DNA of 44,206 nt from Kitasatospora sp. NA04385 (GTDB lineage Bacteria > Actinomycetota > Actinomycetes > Streptomycetales > Streptomycetaceae), in NCBI RefSeq assembly GCF_013364235.1, contig NZ_CP054919.1:4948088-4992293 (forward strand), given 5' to 3'. Positions within the stretch are counted from its first letter, which is position 1. Each line of letters starts with the position of its first letter. The position numbers were made by a program, and so were the translations under genes. The notes under the pieces were generated by a model. The model did not search any database and was not told the origin of the DNA. It worked only from the letters and a program-made list of their open reading frames with translations. Shown here in pieces: positions 16,109 to 23,770 of the stretch.

Positions 16109-16891
16109 ATGACAGCCAACGGAGATGATCCCGTCCGCCGGCAGAAGAAGCCGTGGCCCGAGAAGCGCAAGGGCCCCGTGCTGCTGCGGCGCGACCAGGT
16201 CGAGACGAGTACGACGGACCAGCGGCTGCTGGACACCACCGGGCCCGCCGACTGGTTGCACACCGACCCGTGGCGGGTGCTGCGGATCACCTCGGAGTTC
16301 GTCGAGGGCTTCGGCGCGCTCGCCGAACTCCCCACCGCCATCAGCGTGTTCGGCTCGGCCCGGACGCCGGTCGGCTCGCCCGAGTACGAGGCCGGGGTGG
16401 AGATCGGCCGGGCGCTGGCCGAGGCCGGCTACGCGGTGATCACCGGCGGCGGCCCCGGCGCGATGGAGGCGGCCAACAAGGGCGCCACCGAGGCGGGCGG
16501 GCTGAGCGTCGGCCTGGGCATCGAGCTGCCGTTCGAGCAGGGCCTGAACGAGTACGTCGACCTGGGCCTGAACTTCCGGTACTTCTTCGTCCGCAAGACG
16601 ATGTTCGTGAAGTACGCCCAGGGCTTCGTGGTGCTGCCGGGCGGCCTCGGCACCCTGGACGAGCTGTTCGAGGCGCTCACCCTGGTGCAGACGAAGAAGG
16701 TCACCCGCTTCCCGGTGGTCCTGTTCGGCAGCGCCTACTGGGGCGGACTGGTGGAGTGGCTCAAGTCGACCCTGGTCGCCCAGGGCAAGGCCAACCCGGC
16801 CGACCTCGAACTGTTCCACGTCACCGATGACGTGACAGAGGTCCTGAAGGTGCTGGACGCCGCCCGGGGGCCGAAGGGCACCCCCGCGTAG
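16109..16891 (+). CDS. LOG family protein (TIGR00730), probable nucleotide 5'-monophosphate phosphoribohydrolase
   Basis: A 260-aa protein with a Rossmann-like fold: ISVFGSARTPVGSPEYE, the glycine-rich VITGGGPGAMEAANKGA, and the family hallmark VVLPGGLGTLDELFEAL (PGGxGTxxE). Characterised LOG proteins release the base from cytokinin-riboside 5'-monophosphates or other nucleoside monophosphates, and the mycobacterial homologue Rv1205 has been described as such. The N-terminal 40 residues (basic, RRQKKPWPEKRKG) are typical of the longer actinobacterial type. It lies between dapE and folP as in mycobacteria. It converges with folP; a GC hairpin at the folP end probably terminates both. Confidence 0.88.
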   Translation: MTANGDDPVRRQKKPWPEKRKGPVLLRRDQVETSTTDQRLLDTTGPADWLHTDPWRVLRITSEFVEGFGALAELPTAISVFGSARTPVGSPEYEAGVEIGRALAEAGYAVITGGGPGAMEAANKGATEAGGLSVGLGIELPFEQGLNEYVDLGLNFRYFFVRKTMFVKYAQGFVVLPGGLGTLDELFEALTLVQTKKVTRFPVVLFGSAYWGGLVEWLKSTLVAQGKANPADLELFHVTDDVTEVLKVLDAARGPKGTPA

Positions 16892-16910
16892 CGCGCGGGA
16901 CGACGGGCCG

Positions 16911-17774
16911 TCAGGCCAGCCCCCGGCGGGCGACCGCCGGGGGACGGGTGCCGCGGATCGAGGCCACCATGTCCAGCACCTGGCGGGTCTCGGCGACCTG
17001 GTGCACCCGGTAGACCTGCGCGCCCAGCCAGGCCGAGACGGCCGTGGTGGCCAGCGTGCCGAGCAGCCGCTCGTCCACCGGCCGGTCCAGGGTCTCGCCG
17101 ACGAAGTCCTTGTTGGAGAGCGAGACCAGCACCGGGAAGCCGGTCGCGGTCATCTCCGGCAGCCGGCGGGTCGCCTCCAGCGAGTGCCGGGTGTTCTTCC
17201 CGAAGTCGTGGCCCGGGTCGATGATCAAGGCGTCGCGGCGCACGCCCAGTTCGAGCGCCCGCTCGGCCAGGCCGACGGTCACCGCCAGGATGTCCGCCAT
17301 CACGTCCTCGTACCCGACCCGGTGCGGGCGGGTGCGCGGCTCGGCGCCGCCCGCGTGCGTGCACACCAGGCCCGCGCCGTACCGGGCCGCGACCTCGGCG
17401 AGCTTCGGGTCGAAACCGCCCCAGGCGTCGTTCAGCAGGTCGGCGCCGACCTCGCAGACCGCCTCGCCGACCTCGTGCCGCCAGGTGTCCACGCTGATCA
17501 CCGCGTCCGGGTGGCGCTTGCGCAGCTCCGCCACGAACGGCACCGTGCGGCGCAACTCCTCCTCCACGGTGACCTCTTCGCCCGGCCCGGCCTTCACCCC
17601 GCCGATGTCCAGGATCGCCGCGCCCTCGGCCACCGCCCGGTCCGCGGCCGCGAAGGCCGCCTCGTCGGCGAAGGTCGCCCCCCGGTCGAAGAACGAGTCC
17701 GGGGTGCGGTTGACGATCGCCATGACGACCAGCTCGTCCGGGCCGAACTCCCGCGTGCCGAGGCGTAGTGCCAC
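16911..17774 (-). CDS. folP: Dihydropteroate synthase-like protein (FolP2 type)
   Basis: A 287-aa TIM-barrel of the pterin-binding family. Landmarks are VVMAIVNRTPDSFFDRGATF (pABA/pterin loop), AILDIGGVKAGPGE, VISVDTWRHEVGEAV, LLNDAWGG and LVSLSNKDFVGETL. The VNRTPDSFFDRG form, the GGVKAGPG loop and the synteny (dapE-LOG-folP-tag) point to the FolP2 paralogue (Rv1207-like), which in mycobacteria is thought not to be the main dihydropteroate synthase; folate synthesis is therefore plausible but not assured. The substrate loop SNKDFVGETL retains the family Lys. GTG 17774 has GAGGAGGAG 8 nt upstream, an excellent ribosome site; the frame upstream is open but has no coding character. Confidence 0.85.
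   Translation of the reverse strand: MALRLGTREFGPDELVVMAIVNRTPDSFFDRGATFADEAAFAAADRAVAEGAAILDIGGVKAGPGEEVTVEEELRRTVPFVAELRKRHPDAVISVDTWRHEVGEAVCEVGADLLNDAWGGFDPKLAEVAARYGAGLVCTHAGGAEPRTRPHRVGYEDVMADILAVTVGLAERALELGVRRDALIIDPGHDFGKNTRHSLEATRRLPEMTATGFPVLVSLSNKDFVGETLDRPVDERLLGTLATTAVSAWLGAQVYRVHQVAETRQVLDMVASIRGTRPPAVARRGLA
16920..16943. terminator. 10-bp GC hairpin with GCGA tetraloop at the folP end
   Basis: CCCCCGGCGG (16920-16929) pairs perfectly with CCGCCGGGGG (16934-16943) around a GNRA-type loop GCGA. It overlaps the last codons of folP and lies 28 nt after the LOG stop, so it can serve the convergent pair from within coding sequence. Confidence 0.6.
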
Positions 17775-17906
17775 CGGTGTCTCCTCCTCAGCGCTCCCGG
17801 GTGCAATGATGGGCCCCGGCCTGTACAGGGACCATGATCCCACCGTAGCCCTCGCGGGCGGGCCGAAGCCGACCGGGAACTGCCGGGAACTGACGGAGGA
17901 CAGCTC

Positions 17907-18377
17907 GTGTTCGTGGTGATCGTGATCGCGATGGCCCTGGTGGTCGGCGGCGCCGCAGTGGTGGCGCTGGGCGGCGGCGGAACGCTGCCCGAGGCCGAAC
18001 ACGACCGGCTCGCCGTGCGCCTCCCGCAGGACCGCGCGCTCAGCCGCACCGACGTGGACGAGCTCCGCCTCCCGATGGCGCTGCGCGGCTACCGGATGGA
18101 CGAGGTCGACGACGTGCTCGACCGCCTCGGCGCGGAACTCTCCCTGCGGGACGCCCGGATCGCCGAGCTGGAGGCCGTCGGCGTGGTCAGCGGCTCGGTG
18201 GCGGCGTCCGGGGACGTGGCGGCCGCCGCGTCCGGGGAGCCGCTGCCCGGCCTGGAGTCGTTCACGGCCGTCCTGGAGAAGGAGCCGCCGGCGCCGGTCG
18301 TCACCGAGGTCACCGAGGTGGTCTCCGACGAGGACGCCCCGCAGCGGGACGCCGAGCGCAAGGGCGACCGCGCGTGA
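17907..18377 (+). CDS. DivIVA-domain membrane-anchored protein
   Basis: A 156-aa protein. Residues 1-24 (MFVVIVIAMALVVGGAAVVA) form one membrane helix. The segment LSRTDVDELRLPMALRGYRMDEVDDVLDRLG matches the short DivIVA lipid/curvature-sensing motif, followed by a brief coiled coil (LSLRDARIAELEA) and an acidic, proline-rich tail. GTG 17907 has GGAGGA 6 nt upstream. The stop overlaps the GTG of tag (GTGA), so the two are translationally coupled. The position matches the small mycobacterial protein Rv1209 between folP2/gpgS and tag. Likely a minor cell-pole or septum protein; the role is not established. It is divergent from folP. Confidence 0.78.
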   Translation: MFVVIVIAMALVVGGAAVVALGGGGTLPEAEHDRLAVRLPQDRALSRTDVDELRLPMALRGYRMDEVDDVLDRLGAELSLRDARIAELEAVGVVSGSVAASGDVAAAASGEPLPGLESFTAVLEKEPPAPVVTEVTEVVSDEDAPQRDAERKGDRA

Positions 18378-18943
18378 CGGGTGCGGTCCTCGGGGCCGAC
18401 GGGCTGCGGCGCTGCGGCTGGGGCGACTCGGCCGAGGACTACCGGGCCTACCACGACACCGAATGGGGGCGCCCGGTCCACGGCGACCGGGCCCTGTTCG
18501 AGCGGATCTCGCTGGAGGCCTTCCAGTCCGGGCTGTCCTGGATCACCATCCTGCGCCGCCGGGAGGGCTTCCGGGCGGCGTTCCGGGGCTTCGACACCGC
18601 GCTGGTCGCGGAGTTCGACGACGCGGACGTGGCCCGGCTGCTGGACGACACCGGGATCATCCGGAACCGGGCGAAGGTCCTGGCCACCATCGCCAACGCG
18701 AAGGCCGCCCGGGCCCTGGCCGACGGCGAGCTGGACGCCCTGGTCTGGAGCCACGCCCCCGACCCGGACCGCCCCGCCCCGCTCACCCTCGCGGACGTCC
18801 CGGCGGTCACCCCCGAGTCGACCGCGCTCGCGAAGTCCCTCAAGCGCGCCGGCTTCCGCTTCGTCGGCCCGACCACCGCGTACGCCCTGATGCAGGCCTG
18901 CGGACTGGCCAACGACCACCTGGCCGACTGCCACGCACGCTAG
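18374..18943 (+). CDS. tag: DNA-3-methyladenine glycosylase I
   Basis: A 189-aa monofunctional glycosylase excising 3-methyladenine in base-excision repair. The N-terminus carries RRCGWGDSAEDYRAYHDTEWGRPVHGD, given here in parts: the Cys/His pair C14 and H27 with H182 and C186 in NDHLADCH makes the zinc site seen in the E. coli enzyme. The core LEAFQSGLSWITILRRRE and GIIRNRAKVLATIANA (helix-hairpin-helix region) are typical, and FVGPTTAYALMQACG precedes the second metal pair. GTG 18374 overlaps the DivIVA-like gene's stop. A hexanucleotide repeat begins three bases after the TAG stop. Full length, no sign of damage. Confidence 0.94.
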   Translation: MTGAVLGADGLRRCGWGDSAEDYRAYHDTEWGRPVHGDRALFERISLEAFQSGLSWITILRRREGFRAAFRGFDTALVAEFDDADVARLLDDTGIIRNRAKVLATIANAKAARALADGELDALVWSHAPDPDRPAPLTLADVPAVTPESTALAKSLKRAGFRFVGPTTAYALMQACGLANDHLADCHAR

Positions 18944-18945
18944 CC

Positions 18946-18999
18946 GCAGTCGCAGTCGCAGTCGCAGTCGCAGTCGCAGTCGCAGTCGCAGCCGCAGCC
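18946..18999. repeat. Hexanucleotide tandem repeat (GCAGTC)7(GCAGCC)2
   Basis: Seven exact GCAGTC units (18946-18987) are followed by two GCAGCC variants. It lies between the ends of tag and the enoyl-CoA hydratase gene and is not part of either coding sequence. A likely slippage-prone microsatellite. Confidence 0.95.
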
Positions 19000-19010
19000 G
19001 CCCGAGCCGG

Positions 19011-19037
19011 CCCCGACCGCCCCGGTCCCGGTCGGGG
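19011..19037. terminator. Hairpin between convergent tag and enoyl-CoA hydratase genes
   Basis: CCCCGACCG (19011-19019) pairs with CGGTCGGGG (19029-19037), loop 9 nt. The position between convergent genes fits a bidirectional terminator. Confidence 0.55.
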
Positions 19038-19070
19038 TGGACGGGTCGGGGCGGCCGGGGCGCCGAGCGG

Positions 19071-19871
19071 TCAGCGGCCGGTGTAGACCGGCTTCTCCTT
19101 GGCGAGGAAGGCGTCGACGGCGATCCGGTGGTCCTCGCTCTCGCCGGCCAGGGTCTGGAGTTCGTCCTCCTGGTCGAGCAGCTCGTCCAGGGAGTGCGAG
19201 GCGGCGTAGGCCAGGGAGGCCTTGATCGCGCCGTAGGCGACGGTCGGGCCGTTGGCCAGGGTGAGGGCGAACTCGTGCGCGGTGGCGGCGAGTTCGGCGG
19301 CGGGGACGACCCGGTTGGCCAGGCCGAGGGCGAGCGCCTCGTCGGCGCGGACGGTGCGCGGGAGCATCAGGAGCTCGGTGGCGCGGGCGTGGCCGACCAG
19401 ACGGGGGAGGGTCCAGGAGGCGCCGGAGTCGGCGGTCAGGGCGACGCCCGCGAAGGAGGTGTTGAAGCCCGCGGTGTCGGCGAGGATCCGGAAGTCGCAG
19501 GCGAAGGCGAGCGAGGCCCCGGCCCCGGCGGCGACGCCGTTGACGGCGGCCACGGTGGGCTTGCGCATCCCGGCCAGCGCGCGCACCAGCGGGTTGTAGT
19601 GCTCGGCGACGGTGCGCAGCGCGCCCTCGCCGGTCTCGCGCTGGCGCTGGAGCAGGCCGACGTGCTCCTTGAGGTCCTGGCCGACGCAGAACGCCTTGCC
19701 GCCCGCGCCGGTGAGCAGCACGGCCCGGACCTCCGGGTCGGCGGCGACGGCGGTGACGGCGTCCCGGAGCGCGATCTTGGTGGGGACGTCGAGCGCGTTC
19801 ATGGCGTCCGGGCGGTCGATGGTGAGGACGGCGAGGGCGCCGTCGCGCTCGTGGCGCACGGTGTCGGACAT
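19071..19871 (-). CDS. Enoyl-CoA hydratase/isomerase family protein (PaaG-like)
   Basis: A 266-aa crotonase-fold protein. ALAVLTIDRPDAMNALDVPT begins the fold; FCVGQDLKEH and AAVNGVAAGAGASLAFACDF form the CoA-binding/oxyanion region, and LTADSGASWTLPRLVG replaces the second catalytic Glu of classical hydratases with an Asp-Ser arrangement typical of PaaG-type isomerases of phenylacetate degradation. No other paa genes are nearby, so the physiological substrate is open; general fatty-acid or aromatic acyl-CoA isomerisation is possible. ATG 19871 has GGGGAG 9-10 nt upstream. It converges with tag. Upstream, 317 nt separate it from the DUF3117 gene, which is divergent. Confidence 0.85.
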   Translation of the reverse strand: MSDTVRHERDGALAVLTIDRPDAMNALDVPTKIALRDAVTAVAADPEVRAVLLTGAGGKAFCVGQDLKEHVGLLQRQRETGEGALRTVAEHYNPLVRALAGMRKPTVAAVNGVAAGAGASLAFACDFRILADTAGFNTSFAGVALTADSGASWTLPRLVGHARATELLMLPRTVRADEALALGLANRVVPAAELAATAHEFALTLANGPTVAYGAIKASLAYAASHSLDELLDQEDELQTLAGESEDHRIAVDAFLAKEKPVYTGR

Positions 19872-20188
19872 GGGTGAGGGCTCCCCGGGTCGCGGTGGCT
19901 GGCACAGTGGTCGCCGCAGTGGCGTGCCGTGGGCCAGCATGCCGGAGCGCGGCGGGGCGGGGGAGTGTGAGGTGCCGCACCTCCGGCGGGCGTGTCGGAC
20001 TGCGGCGGCATGCGGCTTTCGGCAGGTAATCAGCGCCTTCCGGCTGGTTGGGGACGGTTGGCGCAGAGAGTGATGTTGGTCATCCAGCCGCTGCATGCGG
20101 GATAATGGCTTCCGATCAATGCGTTCGATACCGGCGGTGGACGGACTGTCCGGTGCGTACCTGAACGGTTGCAGGAAGGGGAACGAGC
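19872..20188. other. Divergent intergenic region with candidate DUF3117 promoter
   Basis: No coding sequence is apparent. On the plus strand TTGGTC (20076-20081) and GATAAT (20101-20106) are spaced 19 nt apart and would start a roughly 75-nt leader for the DUF3117 gene. The left half presumably holds the enoyl-CoA hydratase promoter, but I see no clear elements there. Confidence 0.4.
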
Positions 20189-20356
20189 ATGGCGGCCATG
20201 AAGCCGCGGACGGGTGACGGCCCGCTGGAGGTCACCAAAGAGGGGCGGGGCATCATCATGCGAGTTCCGCTCGAAGGGGGCGGGCGCCTGGTGGTGGAGC
20301 TGACGCCGGACGAGGCGGACGCTCTGGGCGAGGCCCTCAAGAAGGCCTGCGGCTGA
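20189..20356 (+). CDS. DUF3117 family small protein
   Basis: A 55-aa protein beginning MAAMKPRTGDGPLEVTKEGR and ending ALGEALKKACG. AGGAAGGGG lies 7 nt before ATG 20189. The sequence is the near-invariant actinobacterial DUF3117 protein (Rv1211-like): a basic N-terminus, a central beta segment IIMRVPLEGGGRLVVELT and a short helix with DEADALGEALKKA. No function is established. The strong ribosome site, good promoter box and the strong terminator immediately downstream indicate a single well-expressed gene. Synteny after tag matches mycobacteria. It is too short for many gene finders. Confidence 0.93.
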   Translation: MAAMKPRTGDGPLEVTKEGRGIIMRVPLEGGGRLVVELTPDEADALGEALKKACG

Positions 20357-20407
20357 TCTGCAGGTGAGTGACCCCGCATCTCCCGGGTCGATCCGCGAGG
20401 TGCTCGA

Positions 20408-20442
20408 CGGGCCCGGCCCCCCGGTGCGGGGGGCCGGGCCCG
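20408..20442. terminator. Perfect 15-bp stem terminator between DUF3117 and O-methyltransferase
   Basis: CGGGCCCGGCCCCCC (20408-20422) is exactly complementary to 20428-20442 around a 5-nt loop GGTGC. Located between two convergent genes, it probably works in both directions. Confidence 0.85.
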
Positions 20443-20464
20443 TTCCGCGCGCGCCCGGGGCGGG

Positions 20465-21139
20465 TCAGCGCTTGACGGCGCAGAGCAGCCCGTCGGAGAC
20501 CGGCAGTAGGGCGGGCAGCAGGGTGTCGCTCTCCCGGATGTCGGCGACCAGGTCGCGCACCGCGCGGGTCTGCGGGTCGTCGAGCTCGGGTTCGGCGAGC
20601 CGGCCCTCCTGGAAGACGCCCTCGAAGCAGACCACGCCGCGCGGCCGCAGCAGGCGCAGCGCCTCGGTGAGGTGGAACCGGGAGTCGGCCGGGTCCCCGT
20701 CGCAGAACACCAGGTCGTACTGGCCGTCGGCGAGCCGGGGCAGCACGTCCCGGGCGCGGCCGGGGATGAAGCGGGCCCGGTTGCCGGCGAACCCGGCGGC
20801 CAGGTAGGCCTCGCGGGCGTACTGCTGGCGGACGGGCTCGGAGTCGACGGTGGTGAGCACCCCGTCCGCGCGCATGCCGCGCAGCAGGTAGACGCCGGAG
20901 ACGCCGGTGCCGGTGCCGACCTCGACCACGGCCTTGGCGTCGAGGGCGGCGGCGAGCAGGCGCAGGGCGGCGCCGCCGCTGGGGCCGATCGCGCGTATGC
21001 CGGTGCGGGCCGACTGGGCCCGGGCGTAGGTCAGCACCGCGTCCTCGCCGACGTAGGTGTCGGCGAGGGCCGCTCGCTGGGGCCCGAACTCGGTGATGGC
21101 TGCCTCTTCCGGAGCGCCGTTGCCGACCCAAGTCGACAA
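20465..21139 (-). CDS. O-methyltransferase (SAM-dependent, class I)
   Basis: A 224-aa protein of the catechol/caffeoyl-CoA-type O-methyltransferase family (methyltransferase_3). The SAM site is AVVEVGTGTGVSGVYLLRGM; VLTTVDSEPVRQQYAREAY holds the acidic residue after strand 2, and YDLVFCDGDPADSRFHLTEAL the metal-binding Asp region. The C-terminal beta hairpin VSDGLLCAVKR is typical. The TTG start at 21139 is uncertain: no good ribosome site, but a TAGTCT box lies 11 nt upstream; a start further in would remove part of the N-terminal helix. It is divergent from the ECF sigma gene exactly as Rv1220c is from sigE in mycobacteria. The substrate is unknown. Confidence 0.85.
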   Translation of the reverse strand: MSTWVGNGAPEEAAITEFGPQRAALADTYVGEDAVLTYARAQSARTGIRAIGPSGGAALRLLAAALDAKAVVEVGTGTGVSGVYLLRGMRADGVLTTVDSEPVRQQYAREAYLAAGFAGNRARFIPGRARDVLPRLADGQYDLVFCDGDPADSRFHLTEALRLLRPRGVVCFEGVFQEGRLAEPELDDPQTRAVRDLVADIRESDTLLPALLPVSDGLLCAVKR

Positions 21140-21386
21140 ATTCCAGCGACAGACTACTGGCCGCCCGGGAACCGCGTTCGACGGCTGGCCGTTGAACTGC
21201 TACGGGCGGCCGGACCGCCCGGGGCGGTCGCTGTTCGACGGCTCTTATCCGGGCTTGACGGGTGAGGTGGATATGGTGGTGGCTCTGCTGGGCAGAAGAG
21301 CCGACCGAGGAGGTGTGGCCGAGGGCGACGTCCCTGTGCAGCGGCACCCCCGCGGCATCACGTCGATCCGTACGCCGAAGCCCGTG

Positions 21387-22094
21387 ATGAACCAGTCTGT
21401 GCACTCCCCCCTGGACAAGTCGACCGCAGCCGACGACTCGGTGGCCGGGGCCGCCGGCACGATCGCGTCCTTCGCGGAGGGGCCCGACGCGCAGAGCTGG
21501 ACGCCGCCCAGCTGGGAGGAGATCGTCGAGGCGCACAGCGCCCGGGTCTACCGCCTGGCGTACCGGCTGACGGGCAACCAGCACGACGCCGAGGACCTCA
21601 CGCAGGAGGTCTTCGTCCGGGTGTTCCGCTCGCTGTCCACGTACACCCCCGGCACCTTCGAGGGCTGGCTGCACCGGATCACCACCAACCTGTTCCTGGA
21701 CATGGTGCGCCGCCGCCAGCGGATCCGCTTCGACGCCCTTGCCGAGGACGCGGCGGAGCGCCTGGCCAGCCGCGAGCCCAGCCCCGCCCAGCACTTCAGC
21801 GACACCCACTTCGACGCGGACGTCCAGCAGGCGCTGGACACCCTCGCCCCGGAGTTCCGGGCCGCCGTCGTGCTCTGCGACATCGAGGGCCTCTCGTACG
21901 AGGAGATCGCCGCGACGCTCGGCGTGAAGCTCGGCACCGTCCGCAGCCGGATCCACCGCGGCCGCTCGCACCTGCGCGCCGCCCTCAAGCACCGGGCGCC
22001 GAACGCCGCCGCGGGCCGTTCGCGCCGGGGCGGTTCCGCCGAGCCCGTGCCGGTCGGCGCCGAACCGGCCGTCAGCGACCGGAGGGGGTCATGA
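21387..22094 (+). CDS. sigE: ECF RNA polymerase sigma factor (SigE-like)
   Basis: About 235 aa from ATG 21387, though GTG 21341 or further upstream is possible: family members in streptomycetes have long variable N-termini. Region 2 is very clear: WEEIVEAHSARVYRLAYRL, NQHDAEDLTQEVFVRVFR and WLHRITTNLFLDMVRRRQR. Region 4 has YEEIAATLGVKLGTVRSRIHRGRSHLR. This is the mycobacterial SigE group (Rv1221), an envelope/oxidative stress factor; it is not the streptomycete factor historically called SigE. The stop overlaps the ATG of the downstream anti-sigma factor (ATGA), ensuring coupled production. The C-terminal 30 residues are low-complexity. Confidence 0.92.
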   Translation: MNQSVHSPLDKSTAADDSVAGAAGTIASFAEGPDAQSWTPPSWEEIVEAHSARVYRLAYRLTGNQHDAEDLTQEVFVRVFRSLSTYTPGTFEGWLHRITTNLFLDMVRRRQRIRFDALAEDAAERLASREPSPAQHFSDTHFDADVQQALDTLAPEFRAAVVLCDIEGLSYEEIAATLGVKLGTVRSRIHRGRSHLRAALKHRAPNAAAGRSRRGGSAEPVPVGAEPAVSDRRGS

Positions 22095-22972
22095 GCGATC
22101 ACGCCCCCGAGCGCGCGGACACCACCGCGGGCCGCTCGCGCTGGGCGCCGCTGCGCCGGGCCGAACAGGCCCCGGCGGGGGCCGAGCTGCGCCCGCTGGC
22201 CGTCCGCCCGGCCGAACCGCCGGTCGAGGAGCACCACCTGGGCGACCGGCTCTCCGGCTACCTGGACGGCGAGCTGGGCCACGACGCCCGCGAGCGGGTC
22301 CAGGCCCACCTGGCGACCTGCCCGGACTGCCTGGCCGAGGCCGAGCAGGCCCGGTCGGTCAAGCGCGCCCTCAGCGAGGCCCCCGCGCCCGGCCCGTCGG
22401 CCGCCCTGATGGCCAGACTCATGGCGGTCGCCGCACTGCCCGAGGACGAGCCGGGCCCCGACGGTCCGCCGGGGTCCGGCGGCGTGTTCGGCGGCAGCCG
22501 GCTCACCGGCGGCTCGTTCGGCCGGGGCGCGGGCTTCGGCGGGGGCGCGCTCGGCGCGGACGCGCCGATACCCGGCATCGATCCGCGGGCCGGCCTGTTC
22601 GGCGTCCGCCCGGCCGCCGCGCCGCGCCGCGAGCCGGACGCGATGCCGCGTCCGCTGGCCGCCGCGCTCGGCGAGCTGCCCAGCGTCCGCCCGTCCGCCG
22701 CGCGCGGCCGCCGGCTGGTGTTCGCCGCCGCCGGGGCGTTCTCGGTGGCGGCCGTCACCCTCGGCGGGGTCGGCGGCGTCACCGCGGGCCAGGGCACCAA
22801 CCGGCAGCCGGCCAGCGTCACCCCGGTCGGCGGGGCGATCGTCCCGGTCAACGCCCAGCAGCCGGTGCACGCCCCGCAGCCGGTGGACGTGCAGGAGTAC
22901 CCGCTGCGCACCCGCTACCAGCTCAGCGCGACGCCCTCGCCCGCCAGTGACCCGGGGCGTGTCCTGCGCTAG
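22091..22972 (+). CDS. Zinc-binding anti-sigma factor (RseA-like)
   Basis: A 293-aa protein. The zinc anti-sigma motif spans DRLSGYLDGELGHDARERV and then HLATCPDC: H73, C77 and C80 form the H-x3-C-x2-C core. A long Gly/Pro-rich linker (130-200) leads to one membrane helix at about 206-228 (RLVFAAAGAFSVAAVTLGGV), with a short extracytoplasmic tail. It should hold the upstream sigma factor at the membrane until stress releases it by redox change, proteolysis or phosphorylation. Coupled to sigE by ATGA overlap. In mycobacteria the protease htrA follows; here there is no htrA and tatB comes next after 133 nt. Confidence 0.88.
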   Translation: MSDHAPERADTTAGRSRWAPLRRAEQAPAGAELRPLAVRPAEPPVEEHHLGDRLSGYLDGELGHDARERVQAHLATCPDCLAEAEQARSVKRALSEAPAPGPSAALMARLMAVAALPEDEPGPDGPPGSGGVFGGSRLTGGSFGRGAGFGGGALGADAPIPGIDPRAGLFGVRPAAAPRREPDAMPRPLAAALGELPSVRPSAARGRRLVFAAAGAFSVAAVTLGGVGGVTAGQGTNRQPASVTPVGGAIVPVNAQQPVHAPQPVDVQEYPLRTRYQLSATPSPASDPGRVLR

Positions 22973-23105
22973 CCTGCCTTCACCGGCACGCCGTCGACGC
23001 CGGTCACCCGGGTGGTCTTTACCACGGTTTCGTCCTCCGGGGGCCGGGGCCGCGGACGACCGCGTTTACCCTTGATTCAGCGTTGTCGGGTGCTGGGGAG
23101 TTCAG

Positions 23106-23528
23106 GTGTTCGGAGACATAGGCGGACTGGAGGTCGTGACGATCATCGTCATGGCCATCGTGATCTTCGGCCCGGACAAGCTGCCCAAGCTGATCCAGGA
23201 CACGATGGGCTTCATTCGCAAGATCCGCTCCTTCGCGGACAACGCGAAGGAGGACATCCGCAGCGAGCTCGGCCCGGAGTTCCAGAACTTCGACTTCGAG
23301 GACCTCAACCCGAAGACCTTCGTCCGCAAGCAGCTGATGGGCGACGGCGACGACCCGCTCGGCCTCAAGGACCTCAAGGACAGCGTCGACATCAAGTCCG
23401 CGCTGAACGGCGACTCCGGCGGCTCCACCCGGACGCCCACCGCCTCGGTGGACTTCGCCAAGGCCGCCGACCCCGGCCCGGCCCTGGCGGTCGGCGAGCG
23501 TCCCCCGTTCGACCCCGACGCGACCTGA
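23106..23528 (+). CDS. tatB: Sec-independent protein translocase TatB
   Basis: A 140-aa protein with the TatA/B N-terminus MFGDIGGLEVVTIIVMAIVIFGPDKLPKL (given in two parts: membrane helix at residues 8-21, then the F-G-P hinge and an amphipathic helix to about residue 55). The longer acidic middle (RSELGPEFQNFDFEDLNP) and the position after sigma/anti-sigma genes indicate TatB rather than TatA. It binds twin-arginine substrates together with TatC, which is not in this window. GTG 23106 has GGGGAG 5 nt upstream. A hairpin terminator lies at 23587. Confidence 0.93.
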   Translation: MFGDIGGLEVVTIIVMAIVIFGPDKLPKLIQDTMGFIRKIRSFADNAKEDIRSELGPEFQNFDFEDLNPKTFVRKQLMGDGDDPLGLKDLKDSVDIKSALNGDSGGSTRTPTASVDFAKAADPGPALAVGERPPFDPDAT

Positions 23529-23586
23529 GGCGCCCCGCGGCCCCACGGTCTCGCGCCCCCCGCACGCCCCGCACACCCCGACGACG

Positions 23587-23612
23587 CCCCGCCCTGCCCC
23601 GGCAAGGCGGGG
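23587..23612. terminator. Hairpin terminator after tatB
   Basis: CCCCGCC (23587-23593) pairs with GGCGGGG (23606-23612); TGCC/GGCA extends the stem inside after one mismatch, leaving a 3-nt loop. It is 59 nt after the tatB stop. Confidence 0.65.
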
Positions 23613-23770
23613 CATCGCCGTCCGCGCCGCTATCGTGGCACTACCCCTCCGGACGGCGGGCCCTGTGGGATCCGTCACGACCGGCCGCGTCCGGCCCGGT
23701 TCCCCGGACGGAAGGGCCCGGGTGCGCGACCATGGAGCGCCCGGGGAGCACAGCTGAGGAGAGGCCCGCA

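Noticed and set aside
16911..18002. Longer folP starting up to 76 codons earlier
   Set aside because: Upstream codons are His/Gln-rich and non-conserved, and they overlap the leader of the divergent gene; GAGGAGGAG sits correctly before GTG 17774.
18944..19070. Cys/Asp dipeptide-repeat protein on the minus strand
   Set aside because: The apparent CDCDCD reading is the translation of the GCAGTC microsatellite, beyond the stop and out of frame with the enoyl-CoA hydratase.
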